Assembly: GCF_000633415.1 (NCBI RefSeq)
Contig: NZ_AYMV01000016.1
Location: 1-64,000, forward strand
Direction of reading: 5' to 3'
From: Leucobacter sp. PH1c
GTDB lineage: Bacteria > Actinomycetota > Actinomycetes > Actinomycetales > Microbacteriaceae
DNA: 64,000 nt
How positions within the stretch are numbered: the first letter of the stretch is position 1; each line of letters begins with the position of its first letter. Below are positions 42,855-50,811 of the stretch, one piece after another. Below the pieces are notes generated by a model. The model worked only from the letters and a program-made list of their open reading frames with translations. It searched no databases and had not been told where the DNA came from. The position numbers were made by a program, and so were the translations under genes.

Positions 42855-43662
42855 GCTCGGGCGCCTCCGGGTACGGGAGCAGCGGGTGCAGTCCGATCGA
42901 TCCGGTGGGCGCCACGAGCTTCCACAGCGTGCGCCGCAGCGCGTCGAGGGTCGGTTCGTCCCGCGCCCAGGCGACCGCGAGCTCGACCACCCGGGCCACC
43001 AGCAGGGTCCGCGCCGCGTCGTCGAGCGGCTGCGGCGGCGAGCCCGCCGTGCGGATCCAGGCATCGAGCTCCTCCGGGGACGCGCTCGCCGCAACGCGAC
43101 GTCCGACGACCTGGATCGCGGTCGGGTCCACCGGCGCGACGGCGAGGGGATCGACGAACACGGTGTCGCCCTCCCGATACGCCCGGATGCGGGCCGCGCT
43201 GTCGCCTGCGCGGGCCTCCCAGGCGGTCCAGGCGTCCCGCAGGCGCGCGTCCTCGGCGTAGAGGACGGTGAGTCCGGACCGTGGGACGGGGACGGGGTCC
43301 GATCCCGGATCCGCCCGGCGCACGTCGGCGCCCCACGCGCTCAGCGCGGCCTCGACGGCATCGAGCACGTCGCCGGCCGGACCGAGCAGCAGCACCTCCC
43401 GGCGATGCTCGGGCCAGCGCTCGACCCGGGCCGCGGCCTCATCGGACCGGATCTCCTCGACCAGTCGTCGGAGGTACTCGGTATCGAAGTCGGCGTCGGC
43501 ACCGCGATCTTCCGGGTCGAGCAGCGATTCGAGACCGTCGGGGCGGTCCTGGATCCTGACCAATCGGCCGGAGGCCAGGTGCACGACGTCCCGTGCGGGG
43601 GCGGAGACGACGAGCTGGGCTCCGGTGCCCGGGATCGGGAGCGCCGGTTTCTGCTGTTCCAT
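42841..43662 (-). CDS. E1-like (ocin-ThiF) leader-peptide-binding protein (RiPP cluster)
   Basis: A 273-residue protein matching the partner proteins of azole-forming YcaO enzymes. The N-terminal 90 residues look like the winged-helix leader recognition element (GRLVRIQDRPDGLESLLDPE, YLRRLVEEIRSDEAA). The remainder follows the E1/ThiF-like pattern (REVLLLGPAGDVLDAVEAALSAWGADVRRADP, DTVFVDPLAVAPVDPTAIQVV, LLVARVVELAVAWARDE). It contains no Cys at all, so the zinc-binding CxxC pairs of classical members are absent. It would present the precursor to the YcaO fusion. GAGGAACC precedes the ATG at 43662. The assignment rests on pattern and context. Confidence 0.75.
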   Translation of the reverse strand: MEQQKPALPIPGTGAQLVVSAPARDVVHLASGRLVRIQDRPDGLESLLDPEDRGADADFDTEYLRRLVEEIRSDEAAARVERWPEHRREVLLLGPAGDVLDAVEAALSAWGADVRRADPGSDPVPVPRSGLTVLYAEDARLRDAWTAWEARAGDSAARIRAYREGDTVFVDPLAVAPVDPTAIQVVGRRVAASASPEELDAWIRTAGSPPQPLDDAARTLLVARVVELAVAWARDEPTLDALRRTLWKLVAPTGSIGLHPLLPYPEAPERAVR

Positions 43663-43691
43663 ATGGTTCCTCGGTGTGGTTCTCGGGGAGA

Positions 43692-43723
43692 GCCCGGCCG
43701 GGCGACGAATCGCCCGACCGGGC
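43692..43723 (-). terminator. Hairpin between precursor gene and modification genes
   Basis: A 14-bp stem with one wobble pair (43692-43705 with 43710-43723), read on the transcript as a TTCG tetraloop hairpin. It lies 28 nt behind the precursor stop and 29 nt before the next Shine-Dalgarno region. Such an element commonly lets the precursor mRNA accumulate above the enzyme mRNA. Confidence 0.65.
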
Positions 43724-43751
43724 CGGATACGGGCCGGGGATGGCCCCGATC

Positions 43752-43850
43752 TCACTCGAAGGGGTTCTCGACCAGGGCGTTCGAGTGGGTGGCCGAGTGG
43801 TGCGCGAGCTGCTCGGTCTCTTCGATCTCGGCGATGATTCGCTGCTCCAT
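43752..43850 (-). CDS. Candidate RiPP precursor peptide (32 aa)
   Basis: A 32-residue ORF immediately upstream of the leader-binding and YcaO genes. The first 16 residues are acidic and helical (MEQRIIAEIEETEQLA), fitting a short leader. The last 16, HHSATHSNALVENPFE, hold the only Ser residues (Ser19, Ser23), Thr21 and all three His (17, 18, 22), and there is no Cys. Ser/Thr next to His would give methyloxazoline/oxazole rings beside imidazoles, a plausible metal-binding array. GAAAGGA lies 8 nt before the ATG. The leader/core border and any modification are inferred. No homologue is recognised. Confidence 0.75.
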   Translation of the reverse strand: MEQRIIAEIEETEQLAHHSATHSNALVENPFE

Positions 43851-43925
43851 GGGGTGATTCCTTTCGTGTGTGCACCGCCCGAGGGTTCTCGGACGGACTC
43901 GCGGGGCGAGTGCTCACACCCTAGA

Positions 43926-43940
43926 TGAAAATGATTCTCA
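43926..43940. promoter_or_regulatory. Zur-like operator between the two arms of the cluster
   Basis: TGAAAATGATTCTCA differs at one base from the palindromic actinobacterial Zur box TGAAAATGATTTTCA (7-1-7 form). It lies 9 nt upstream of a TAGACT -10 box (43949-43954) for the rightward peptidase gene and covers the -35 region. Leftward, it also overlaps the promoter zone of the precursor gene. Zinc-bound Zur should therefore repress both arms. An iron-responsive Fur-type regulator is a less likely reader; the box does not look like a DtxR/IdeR site. Confidence 0.75.
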
Positions 43941-43961
43941 ATATCTACTAGACTCGCCGGC

Positions 43962-45707
43962 ATGCCAGATTCATCGCGCCCTCAGCAGACGCGGGTCGCC
44001 GACTCGCTCGACGCCGCCCTCAGAGACTGGGAAGCGCACGAGCGCCCCGGTCTCCCCGTCGACGGTTTCGTACTCGGCCGTCGCCCGAAGCGGTACCGGA
44101 CCGGGCTCTACCGCGTCGACGGCACCACCGTCATCGAGCCCGAGGGCCACCTGCTCCGCATCACGCCGGCGCCGAATCGACGCCGGATCGCGGTCGAGTG
44201 GGCGCCCCGCGCCGACGAGAACGCCGTGCTCGGGATCGTCGATGCGGAACGCGAGGAGCTTCGCCTCCACGAGCGCATCGGCGTGCGCCACGACCCGGTG
44301 CTCTGGAGCGCCGATTCCTCTCGCCTCGAGGTCGCCGCGAGCCGGGAACGCGCGATCATCGAACTGGACGTCGTATCGGGCCGGAGCACAAGGATGCCCG
44401 TCGCCGGCGTGGAACGCGTCCGGCTGCTGCCCGGAGGCGCGGAGGGCCTGCTCGCCCGGCGACCAGACGGCGGACCGACCGAACTGATCGACCGGAGCAC
44501 CGGCGCATCGGTCGGCCGCTACGGCGCGGTGCACCGGACGGCGATCTGCGACGAGGGGTTCGTCGTCTGGCACGACCGTGGAATCGACCGCTTCACCGAC
44601 CGCGGGGCGCATCGGTGGAGCTGGCACGAACCGGGGCTCCGGATCACCGACCTCGCCTCCTCCGGCGACGGGATCCTCGCGCTCGGGGCCAGCGACGGAC
44701 GCAGCGTCGTGGTGGGTCTCTCCGACGGGGCGTCCCGCGAGATCCGCGAGATCGCCGCCGGCCACGGCCCCGCTGCCGCGACGGGGATCGCGATGACCGA
44801 CCACGGGCCGGTCGTCCGCGTCGAGGCCCCGCTCGTCCCGCCCCGCGTGATCCCGCTGACCGAGGCGACCGCCCCGTTCACGGACGCCGAGCCCGCGCCG
44901 GGCACCGAGGACGGTCCCCGCACCTCGACGCTGACCGTGCGAGCCGACGACGGGACCGAGATCACGGTGATCCTCGCGCTTCCGCACGACCGCACCGGAC
45001 CGATCCCCGTGATCCTCACCTGCTACGGCGGCTTCGGCGTCCCGGCCCTTCCCGAGTTCGAGCCGACCATCCCCGCCTGGGTCGACCACGGTGGCGGCTA
45101 CGCGATCGCGCAGATCCGGGGCGGCGGCGAGCGCGGGAACGAGTGGTGGTGGGCGGGCAGCGGGGCCCGGAAGCAGCGCGCCGTCGACGATCTCGCCGCG
45201 GTGGCCGCGGGACTCTGCGCGGCGGGCATCAGCCGCCCCGAGCTGCTAGTGCTGGCGGGCGCGTCCCACGGCGGCTGCATCGCGGCGGCCTGCGGCCTCG
45301 AGCACCCCGGAAGCTTCTCGGGGATCGCCGTGACCGCGGCTCCGCTGGACCTGCTCGCGCTCGACGCCCACCCGCTCGGACGCCTGTGGCGCGACGAGTT
45401 CGGCGACGACGGGACCGCCGAGAGCCGCGAACGGCTGCGACGCCTCTCGCCGCTCGAACGCGCGAGGAGACTGCGGCCCGATCAGCCCGTTCCGGCGTTC
45501 CTCGGCATCGTGCTCGCGGAGGACACCCGGGTGGCGCCCGACGACACCCGGCGCGTCGTCGACGCCCTGCGCGGGCACGGCGCTCGGGCGGAGCTCTGGG
45601 AGGCCCGGGGAGCCGGCCACGGGGCCAACCACCTGGACGCCCTGCACGCCATCGGGTCCAGGATCCTCGCGTTCGCGGCGCGCACGACCGGGCTGGCCGA
45701 GGCATGA
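43962..45707 (+). CDS. S9 prolyl oligopeptidase family peptidase (RiPP cluster)
   Basis: A 581-residue serine peptidase without signal peptide. The N-terminal part (about 1-320) is a beta-propeller. The C-terminal catalytic domain has VILTCYGGFGVPALPEFEP, IAQIRGGGERGNEWWWAG, nucleophile GASHGG (Ser435), Asp521 in AEDTRV and His553 in GAGHG, the standard prolyl oligopeptidase triad. These enzymes cut short peptides, often after Pro. It could remove the leader or release metal by degrading the imported peptide. TAGACT lies 7 nt before the ATG (leaderless), directly behind the Zur-like box. Its stop overlaps the permease start (ATGA). Confidence 0.88.
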   Translation: MPDSSRPQQTRVADSLDAALRDWEAHERPGLPVDGFVLGRRPKRYRTGLYRVDGTTVIEPEGHLLRITPAPNRRRIAVEWAPRADENAVLGIVDAEREELRLHERIGVRHDPVLWSADSSRLEVAASRERAIIELDVVSGRSTRMPVAGVERVRLLPGGAEGLLARRPDGGPTELIDRSTGASVGRYGAVHRTAICDEGFVVWHDRGIDRFTDRGAHRWSWHEPGLRITDLASSGDGILALGASDGRSVVVGLSDGASREIREIAAGHGPAAATGIAMTDHGPVVRVEAPLVPPRVIPLTEATAPFTDAEPAPGTEDGPRTSTLTVRADDGTEITVILALPHDRTGPIPVILTCYGGFGVPALPEFEPTIPAWVDHGGGYAIAQIRGGGERGNEWWWAGSGARKQRAVDDLAAVAAGLCAAGISRPELLVLAGASHGGCIAAACGLEHPGSFSGIAVTAAPLDLLALDAHPLGRLWRDEFGDDGTAESRERLRRLSPLERARRLRPDQPVPAFLGIVLAEDTRVAPDDTRRVVDALRGHGARAELWEARGAGHGANHLDALHAIGSRILAFAARTTGLAEA

Positions 45708-46768
45708 CCGCCGTCCGCCCGGGTCGCGCGTTCCGCCGGGTCGCGCTGCTGAGCGCCCTCGCCTGCGGGATCCTCGTCGTCCTCGTGGTCTCGGGTTCGA
45801 CCGGCACCGTGCAGGTCGGGCTCGCCGATGCCGCACGGCTCGTCATCGGACACCTGATCCCGGGGATGCCCTGGATGACCGACGGGTCCCTCACCCCGCT
45901 CCAGGATCAGGCGGTGTGGCAGTTCCGGCTGCCCCGCGCCCTGCTCGCGGGCATATCGGGAGCCGGGCTCGCGCTCGCCGGCGCGATCATGCAGGTGGTG
46001 GTGCGCAACCCGCTCGCCGAGCCCTACATCCTCGGCGTCTCCTCCGGGGCGAGCGTCGGAGCCGTACTCGTCATCGTGGGCGGCAGCGCAGCAGCCGCGG
46101 GACTCGGGCTCAGCGGTGCCGCATTCCTCGGCGCGATGCTGGCCGGGATCCTCGTGGTGTTCCTCGCCCGCCGTCGGGGCGAGCTCTCGCCCACGCGGAT
46201 GATCCTCGCCGGAGTCGCGCTCGGTTCGCTGCTCAGCGCCGTCACGAGCTACCTCACGCTCACAACGGATGCGCAGAACGTCGTGAGCATCATGTTCTTC
46301 CTCCTCGGCAGTGTCTCCGCCGCGACCATGTCGTCGCTGCCGATCCCCGCCGTCGCCCTCCTCGTGTCCTGCGTCGCAGCGCTGGCGCTCACCCGCCCCA
46401 TGAACGCGCTGCTCTCGGGAGACGAGTCCGCGCTCGCCGTCGGCGTGCGCACGACCCGGCTCCGCGCGGTGCTGCTCGTCATCGCCTCCCTGCTCACCGG
46501 CGTGGTGGTCGCGGTGAGCGGCGGCATCGGGTTCGTCGGCCTCGTCGTCCCCCACGTCGCCCGCATGCTCGTCGGCTCGGACCACCGGAGGATGCTGCCG
46601 GTGACCGTGCTCGCCGGAGCCCTGTTCCTCATGATCGCCGACCTGCTCGCGCGCACCGTCGCCGCTCCGACCGAGATCCCGCTCGGGATCCTCACGGCCT
46701 TCGTCGGCGCCCCGTTCTTCCTCTGGCTGATGCGCCGCGGAGGCGAGCGAGCGGGGTTCGACCGATGA
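45704..46768 (+). CDS. FecCD-type siderophore/metallophore ABC permease
   Basis: A 354-residue permease of the BtuC/FecCD family with about ten helices. Family marks are WQFRLPRALLAGISGAGLALAGAIMQVVVRNPLAEPYILGVSSGA near the start and GGIGFVGLVVPHVARMLVGSDHRRMLPVTVLAGALFLMIADLLART near the end, where the loop contacts the ATPase. These permeases import siderophore-metal complexes, haem or cobalamin as homodimers; here a single permease gene fits that. It overlaps both neighbours by ATGA and lies in the Zur-controlled rightward arm. Confidence 0.93.
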   Translation: MTAVRPGRAFRRVALLSALACGILVVLVVSGSTGTVQVGLADAARLVIGHLIPGMPWMTDGSLTPLQDQAVWQFRLPRALLAGISGAGLALAGAIMQVVVRNPLAEPYILGVSSGASVGAVLVIVGGSAAAAGLGLSGAAFLGAMLAGILVVFLARRRGELSPTRMILAGVALGSLLSAVTSYLTLTTDAQNVVSIMFFLLGSVSAATMSSLPIPAVALLVSCVAALALTRPMNALLSGDESALAVGVRTTRLRAVLLVIASLLTGVVVAVSGGIGFVGLVVPHVARMLVGSDHRRMLPVTVLAGALFLMIADLLARTVAAPTEIPLGILTAFVGAPFFLWLMRRGGERAGFDR

Positions 46769-47565
46769 GCATCGAGTTCCACGACCTCCGCGTCGACCTC
46801 GGCGGGCACCCGGTCCTCACCGGCATCGACCTGCGGATCCGGCCCGGCCGGGTCACCGCGCTGATCGGTCCGAACGGCAGCGGGAAATCGACGCTGCTGC
46901 GCACGGTCTTCGGCGCACGGCGACCGACGAGCGGCCGGGTCACCGTCGACGGCACCGACGTCGCGGCGATCCCGCCACGGAAGCTCGCCCGAACGGTCGC
47001 CGTCATGCTCCAGGACGCCCCGTCCGAGTTCGATCTGACCGTGCACGAGACCGTGATGGTCGGGCGGGCGCCGCACCAGGCCGCGTTCTCCCCCGAACGG
47101 GCGGTCGACCGTCGCGCCGTCGAGCGCGCGCTGCGCACCGTCGGCCTCGAAGCGCACGCCGGCCGGTTGCTCCGGCAGCTCTCCGGCGGGCAGCGCCAAC
47201 GGGTGATGCTCGCTCGAGCACTCGCGCAGGAGGGCCGGATCCTCGTGCTCGACGAACCCACCAACCACCTCGACATCACCCATCAGCTCGAGATCATGCG
47301 CCTCGTCCGCGGCATCGGGATCACGGTCGTCGCAGCGCTCCACGACCTCTCGCTCGCCGCCGACTTCTGCGACGACGTCGCCGTGCTCCACGAGGGGCGC
47401 GTGCGCGCGTTCGGCTCCCCGGGCGATGTCCTCGGCGCACCCCTCGTCCGCGAGGTGTTCGGGGTCGATCCGCGCCCGTCGACGGAGGATGCCTCCGGCC
47501 ACCGCTTCCTGAGGTTCCGGCCCATCGCCGAGCCCGCACCCACCCGCGCATCCGCGCACGAATAA
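46765..47565 (+). CDS. FecE/BtuD-type ABC ATPase (metallophore import)
   Basis: A 266-residue ATPase with Walker A GPNGSGKSTLLR, Q-loop VMLQDAPSEFDLTVHETVMVGRAPHQ (the GR.PH form of the siderophore subfamily), signature LSGGQRQRVMLARALAQ, Walker B ILVLDEPTNHLDI and switch AALHDLSLAADFCD. It energises the adjoining permease. Its ATG overlaps the permease stop. The family normally serves siderophores, haem or cobalamin; under a Zur-like box, a zinc-chelate role is likelier. Confidence 0.93.
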   Translation: MSIEFHDLRVDLGGHPVLTGIDLRIRPGRVTALIGPNGSGKSTLLRTVFGARRPTSGRVTVDGTDVAAIPPRKLARTVAVMLQDAPSEFDLTVHETVMVGRAPHQAAFSPERAVDRRAVERALRTVGLEAHAGRLLRQLSGGQRQRVMLARALAQEGRILVLDEPTNHLDITHQLEIMRLVRGIGITVVAALHDLSLAADFCDDVAVLHEGRVRAFGSPGDVLGAPLVREVFGVDPRPSTEDASGHRFLRFRPIAEPAPTRASAHE

Positions 47566-47577
47566 TCAAGGAGAACC

Positions 47578-48621
47578 ATGCAGCAGCGCACCCTCACCAC
47601 CCGACCGCGAGCGGCCCGATCCCGCATTCCGCTCGCGGTCTCGGCGTCGGCGCTCGCCCTCGCACTCGTCGGCTGCGGCTCGGCGGTCGCCGACGAGCGG
47701 CCGCAGGCGCGGACGGACGCGGGCCCCGTCGTACTCGAGAACTGCGGCCGGGAGCTCACCGTCCCGAGCACGCCGAAGGCCGTGGTCGGCCTCCACCCGT
47801 CCCAGACCGAACTGCTGCTCCGCCTGGGCGTCGCGGACCGGATGGTCGGCCAGGCCCAGACCACGTCGCTCGCCTTGCCCGACGACGTCGCGAAGCTCGC
47901 GACGAGCATCCCGGTGATCGGCGAGGCGGCCCCGCCCAGCCGCGAGGACCTGCTCGCGGTGTCGCCGGACTTCGTCTACTCGCCGACCACCTACGAGTTC
48001 ACCGCGGAGAAGGGGTTCGCGAGCATCGATCAGCTGACCGCCGCGGGCGCCACGGCCTACGTCGCCACCGGCGGCTGCTTCGAGCGGCGCATGACCGGGA
48101 CCGTCGACGACCTCTTCGTCGATCTGAAGAACCTGGGGCGGATCTTCGGGGCCGAGGACGAAGCGGCACGGCTCACCGACCGGGCGCAGCAGGATCTCGC
48201 CGAGGTGCAGCGGACCATCGACGGCGAGCGGAAGCCGAAGGCCGCCCAGGTCTTCGTCGACGGGACCTCGCTGTCCGCGATTGGGGCGGGTGTCGAGCAC
48301 GACATCATGCGACTCGCCGGGGCCGAGAACCTCTACGGCCCGAAGGACCCCGCGTTCGCCGACTTCTTCGCCGCGCAGATCACCCCCGAGTCGCTCGCGG
48401 CCCAGCGCCCCGAGGCGCTGGTGTTCGCGGTGACTGACGACGCGCACGAGCGTGCCACGCGGGACTACCTGCGGAAGACGTTCCCCGACATGCCCGCGGT
48501 GAAGAACGACCGCCTCATCGCGATCCCCTTCAGCGACACCTTCCCGGGCACCCTGGGCAACATCGACGCGGTCCAGCGGATCGCGGCCGGGCTCTACCCG
48601 CAAACCGCGGAGTCGCAGTAA
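47578..48621 (+). CDS. Metallophore-binding lipoprotein (FepB/BtuF type)
   Basis: A 347-residue substrate-binding protein with a lipoprotein signal (ALALALVGC, Cys33 lipidated). The mature part shows the type III binding fold: LENCGRELTVPSTPKAVVGLHPSQTELLLRLGVADRMVG, then EDLLAVSPDFVYSP, a long connecting helix (DRAQQDLAEVQRTID) and the second lobe with AALAVF-like strands and NIDAVQRIAAGL. There is no His-rich loop as in ZnuA/AdcA zinc-binding proteins, which argues that it binds a chelate rather than the free ion. An AAGGAGAACC Shine-Dalgarno is present. It is the last gene of the rightward arm. Confidence 0.92.
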   Translation: MQQRTLTTRPRAARSRIPLAVSASALALALVGCGSAVADERPQARTDAGPVVLENCGRELTVPSTPKAVVGLHPSQTELLLRLGVADRMVGQAQTTSLALPDDVAKLATSIPVIGEAAPPSREDLLAVSPDFVYSPTTYEFTAEKGFASIDQLTAAGATAYVATGGCFERRMTGTVDDLFVDLKNLGRIFGAEDEAARLTDRAQQDLAEVQRTIDGERKPKAAQVFVDGTSLSAIGAGVEHDIMRLAGAENLYGPKDPAFADFFAAQITPESLAAQRPEALVFAVTDDAHERATRDYLRKTFPDMPAVKNDRLIAIPFSDTFPGTLGNIDAVQRIAAGLYPQTAESQ

Positions 48622-48678
48622 GCCGCCATGAGCATCCAGAGCAAGGGGTAGGTCCCCCTTCCCGAGCTCCGATCTCTC

Positions 48679-48711
48679 CTCGCTCCGCGACGCTGAGCGT
48701 CGCGGAGCGAG
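48679..48711. terminator. Bidirectional terminator at the right end of the RiPP cluster
   Basis: A perfect 15-bp stem (48679-48693 with 48697-48711) around TGA separates the lipoprotein gene from the converging MocR gene, whose stop is 7 nt away. Confidence 0.8.
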
Positions 48712-48717
48712 CGCGTC

Positions 48718-50142
48718 TCAGCCGAGCAGTTCGGCGATGACGTCGAGGCCGCGCGCGAGCCGCGTGGACGGCTCTGCGCCGTAGCCGACGATGAGCCCGT
48801 CGGAACCGCTCACGGATTCCGCGCTTCCCCCTCGGTAGTCCCCCACGTGATCGACGAGCACGCCGCGCGCCGCGAGCGCCGCGACGGTCGCCGCGCCGTC
48901 GCGGCCGTCGAGGGAGAGCACCACGTGGAGCCCGCCGTCGGCCCCGCGCACCGGGATCCCCCGCGCAGCCAGGCGGTCCAGGAGCAGTTGCCGCCGGTGC
49001 CCGTACTCGCGACGGGTGCGAGCCAGTTCCCGGCGGAACCCGCCACTCTCCAGGAAGGCCGCGATCGTGCGCTGTTCGAGCAGCGGGAGCGCGGCCCCGA
49101 GGTCGTCGCGCGCGGCCCGCAACTCGGCGGCGAGCTCCGCGGTGCCCCCAGCGAGCACGATCGCGGCGCAGCGCACCGATGGGGAGAGCACCTTGTTCAG
49201 CGTCGTGATGGTCGCGACGCCCGCCGCAAGCGACCCCATCGCGGGCAGCAGGGCGCCACCGTGCCGGAACTCGCTGTCGTAGTCGTCCTCGATGATGAGC
49301 GCGCCGGTCTCGCCCGCCCACTCGAGGATCCCGAGCCGCTCGGCCGCCGGGATCCGCCCGCCGAGCGGGAACTGGTGGCTCGGCGTGAGGAGCGCTGCGT
49401 CGAGCGGGCCCGATCCGGCGAGCGCACGAAGCGCAGCCGCGGTCGCCCCGTCCGGGCCGACCGGAAGTCGCACGATCTCCGTCCCCGCTCGGGCGAGCGC
49501 GCGGATCCCTTCCTTGTAGCCCGGATCCTCGACGGCGATGCGCGGCGCCCGCCCGTGCAGCTCCCGGAGCGCAAGCGCGAGGAGCAGCAGGGCCTCCGAG
49601 GTCCCGCTCGCCACCGTGATATCCCCCTCGGCGCACACGATCCCCCGGGAGCGGCGCGTGTGGGCCGCGAGGGCGGCGCGCAGTTGCGGGATCCCCCGCG
49701 GATCCGGAGCGTCCGACTCCCAGGGTGCGCGCGCCGCGGCAGTCGCTGCGCGCACCCAGTCGCGCGGCGGAAGCTCGGAGACGAACGGGCGCCCCGGCCG
49801 CAGATCGATGGGGCGCTGCTCAGGCGCACCGGGAGCCACAGCCGCGGGTGCCGCGGCGGGCGCGTGCAGCGCGGGGGCGGCGCCCACGGGGAGCTCCGGC
49901 ACGACGCGGGTGCCCGCCCCCTGGCGGCTCTCGAGGAAGCCCTCGCCGACGAGCCGCTCGTACGCCGCGACGACGACCGTGCGCGAAACGCCGATCCCCG
50001 TGGCGAGCGCTCGGCTCGGCGGCAGCGCCTCACCGGGCGCCATGTCGCCCGCGAGGATCGCGGCACGGATCCGCGCGGTCAGCTGCTCGGCGAGCGGCTC
50101 GGCGAGCGTCCGATCGACGGCGAGCTGCGGAAAGACGTCCAT
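48718..50142 (-). CDS. MocR/PdxR-type GntR regulator with aminotransferase-like domain
   Basis: A 474-residue regulator. The N-terminal winged helix (about 1-85) reads EPLAEQLTARIRAAILAGDMAPGEALPPSRALATGIGVSRTVVVAAYERLVGEGFL. The C-terminal fold-type I domain has the MocR marks TPSHQFPLG, IEDDYDSEFRHG and the PLP-Lys region TTLNKVLSPSVR. Such proteins sense PLP or an amino compound and often control PLP synthesis or transport genes. It follows a LysE-type exporter gene by 11 bp, so it probably regulates that exporter. It is not obviously part of the zinc cluster. Confidence 0.9.
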   Translation of the reverse strand: MDVFPQLAVDRTLAEPLAEQLTARIRAAILAGDMAPGEALPPSRALATGIGVSRTVVVAAYERLVGEGFLESRQGAGTRVVPELPVGAAPALHAPAAAPAAVAPGAPEQRPIDLRPGRPFVSELPPRDWVRAATAAARAPWESDAPDPRGIPQLRAALAAHTRRSRGIVCAEGDITVASGTSEALLLLALALRELHGRAPRIAVEDPGYKEGIRALARAGTEIVRLPVGPDGATAAALRALAGSGPLDAALLTPSHQFPLGGRIPAAERLGILEWAGETGALIIEDDYDSEFRHGGALLPAMGSLAAGVATITTLNKVLSPSVRCAAIVLAGGTAELAAELRAARDDLGAALPLLEQRTIAAFLESGGFRRELARTRREYGHRRQLLLDRLAARGIPVRGADGGLHVVLSLDGRDGAATVAALAARGVLVDHVGDYRGGSAESVSGSDGLIVGYGAEPSTRLARGLDVIAELLG

Positions 50143-50153
50143 GCGGATCCCGG

Positions 50154-50774
50154 TCAGTGGACGAAGAGGAGGAGCGCCGCGACCGCGATGAAGAGGACTC
50201 CGAAGATCGTGTTGAGCGTGCGCTGGCCCCGCACGGTCGAGGCGTAGCGGCGGAATGGCTTCGCCGCGCCGGCGAAGAACCCCCACATCACGACGACGTC
50301 GACGCCGACGACGGTCGCGACGAGCACGAGGTACTGCGGGAGCAGCGGCTGATCGGCCCGGATGAACTGCGGGATGAAGGCGAGGAAGAACACGACGGCC
50401 TTCGGGTTCAGCACGTTGACCCAGAAGCCGCGCCGCAGGAGCTCCCAGCGGCTCGTTGTGCCGGCGCGTTCCGCCTGTTCCTCGGGCTCCGGCCGCGCGA
50501 GGATGAGGCGCACGCCGAGGTACGCGAGGTACGCTGCACCCGCCCAGCGGATGCCCGTGAGCAGCGCGGGGGTGTTCGCCACGAGGACGCCGACGCCGGC
50601 CGCCACGATGAGGATGTGGAGCAGCAGCGCCAGCTGCTGTCCGATGACGCCCCACACCGATCGCCGCCACCCCACGGTGAGCGAGTTCGACATCGTGTTG
50701 ATCGCGCCCGCCCCGGGGGTGAGGCTGATCACGATCGTCGCGGTGAGCAGAGAGATCCAGAGAGCGGGGGCCAC
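50154..50774 (-). CDS. LysE/RhtB family amino acid exporter
   Basis: A 206-residue membrane protein with six helices and the family motif TPGAGAINTMSNSLTVGWRRSVWGVIGQQLAL, plus RRGFWVNVLNPKAVVFFLAFIPQFI. These proteins export amino acids or similar small compounds. A TACACT -10 box at 50781-50786 directly precedes a GTG at 50780, so that GTG would lie at -7 of the transcript. The next GTG at 50774 is 6 nt from the box and is the likely leaderless start. It is the first gene of an operon with the MocR regulator. Confidence 0.88.
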   Translation of the reverse strand: MAPALWISLLTATIVISLTPGAGAINTMSNSLTVGWRRSVWGVIGQQLALLLHILIVAAGVGVLVANTPALLTGIRWAGAAYLAYLGVRLILARPEPEEQAERAGTTSRWELLRRGFWVNVLNPKAVVFFLAFIPQFIRADQPLLPQYLVLVATVVGVDVVVMWGFFAGAAKPFRRYASTVRGQRTLNTIFGVLFIAVAALLLFVH

Positions 50775-50811
50775 CTGCACAGTGTAGTGCCGAGGACGGT
50801 GCCGGAAAGAC

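Noticed and set aside
43926-43940. DtxR/IdeR or classic Fur iron box
   Set aside because: The site lacks the TTAGG-type halves of DtxR/IdeR boxes and fits the Zur 7-1-7 palindrome better than the GATAATGATAATCATTATC Fur consensus. An iron-responsive reading is kept only as a less likely alternative.
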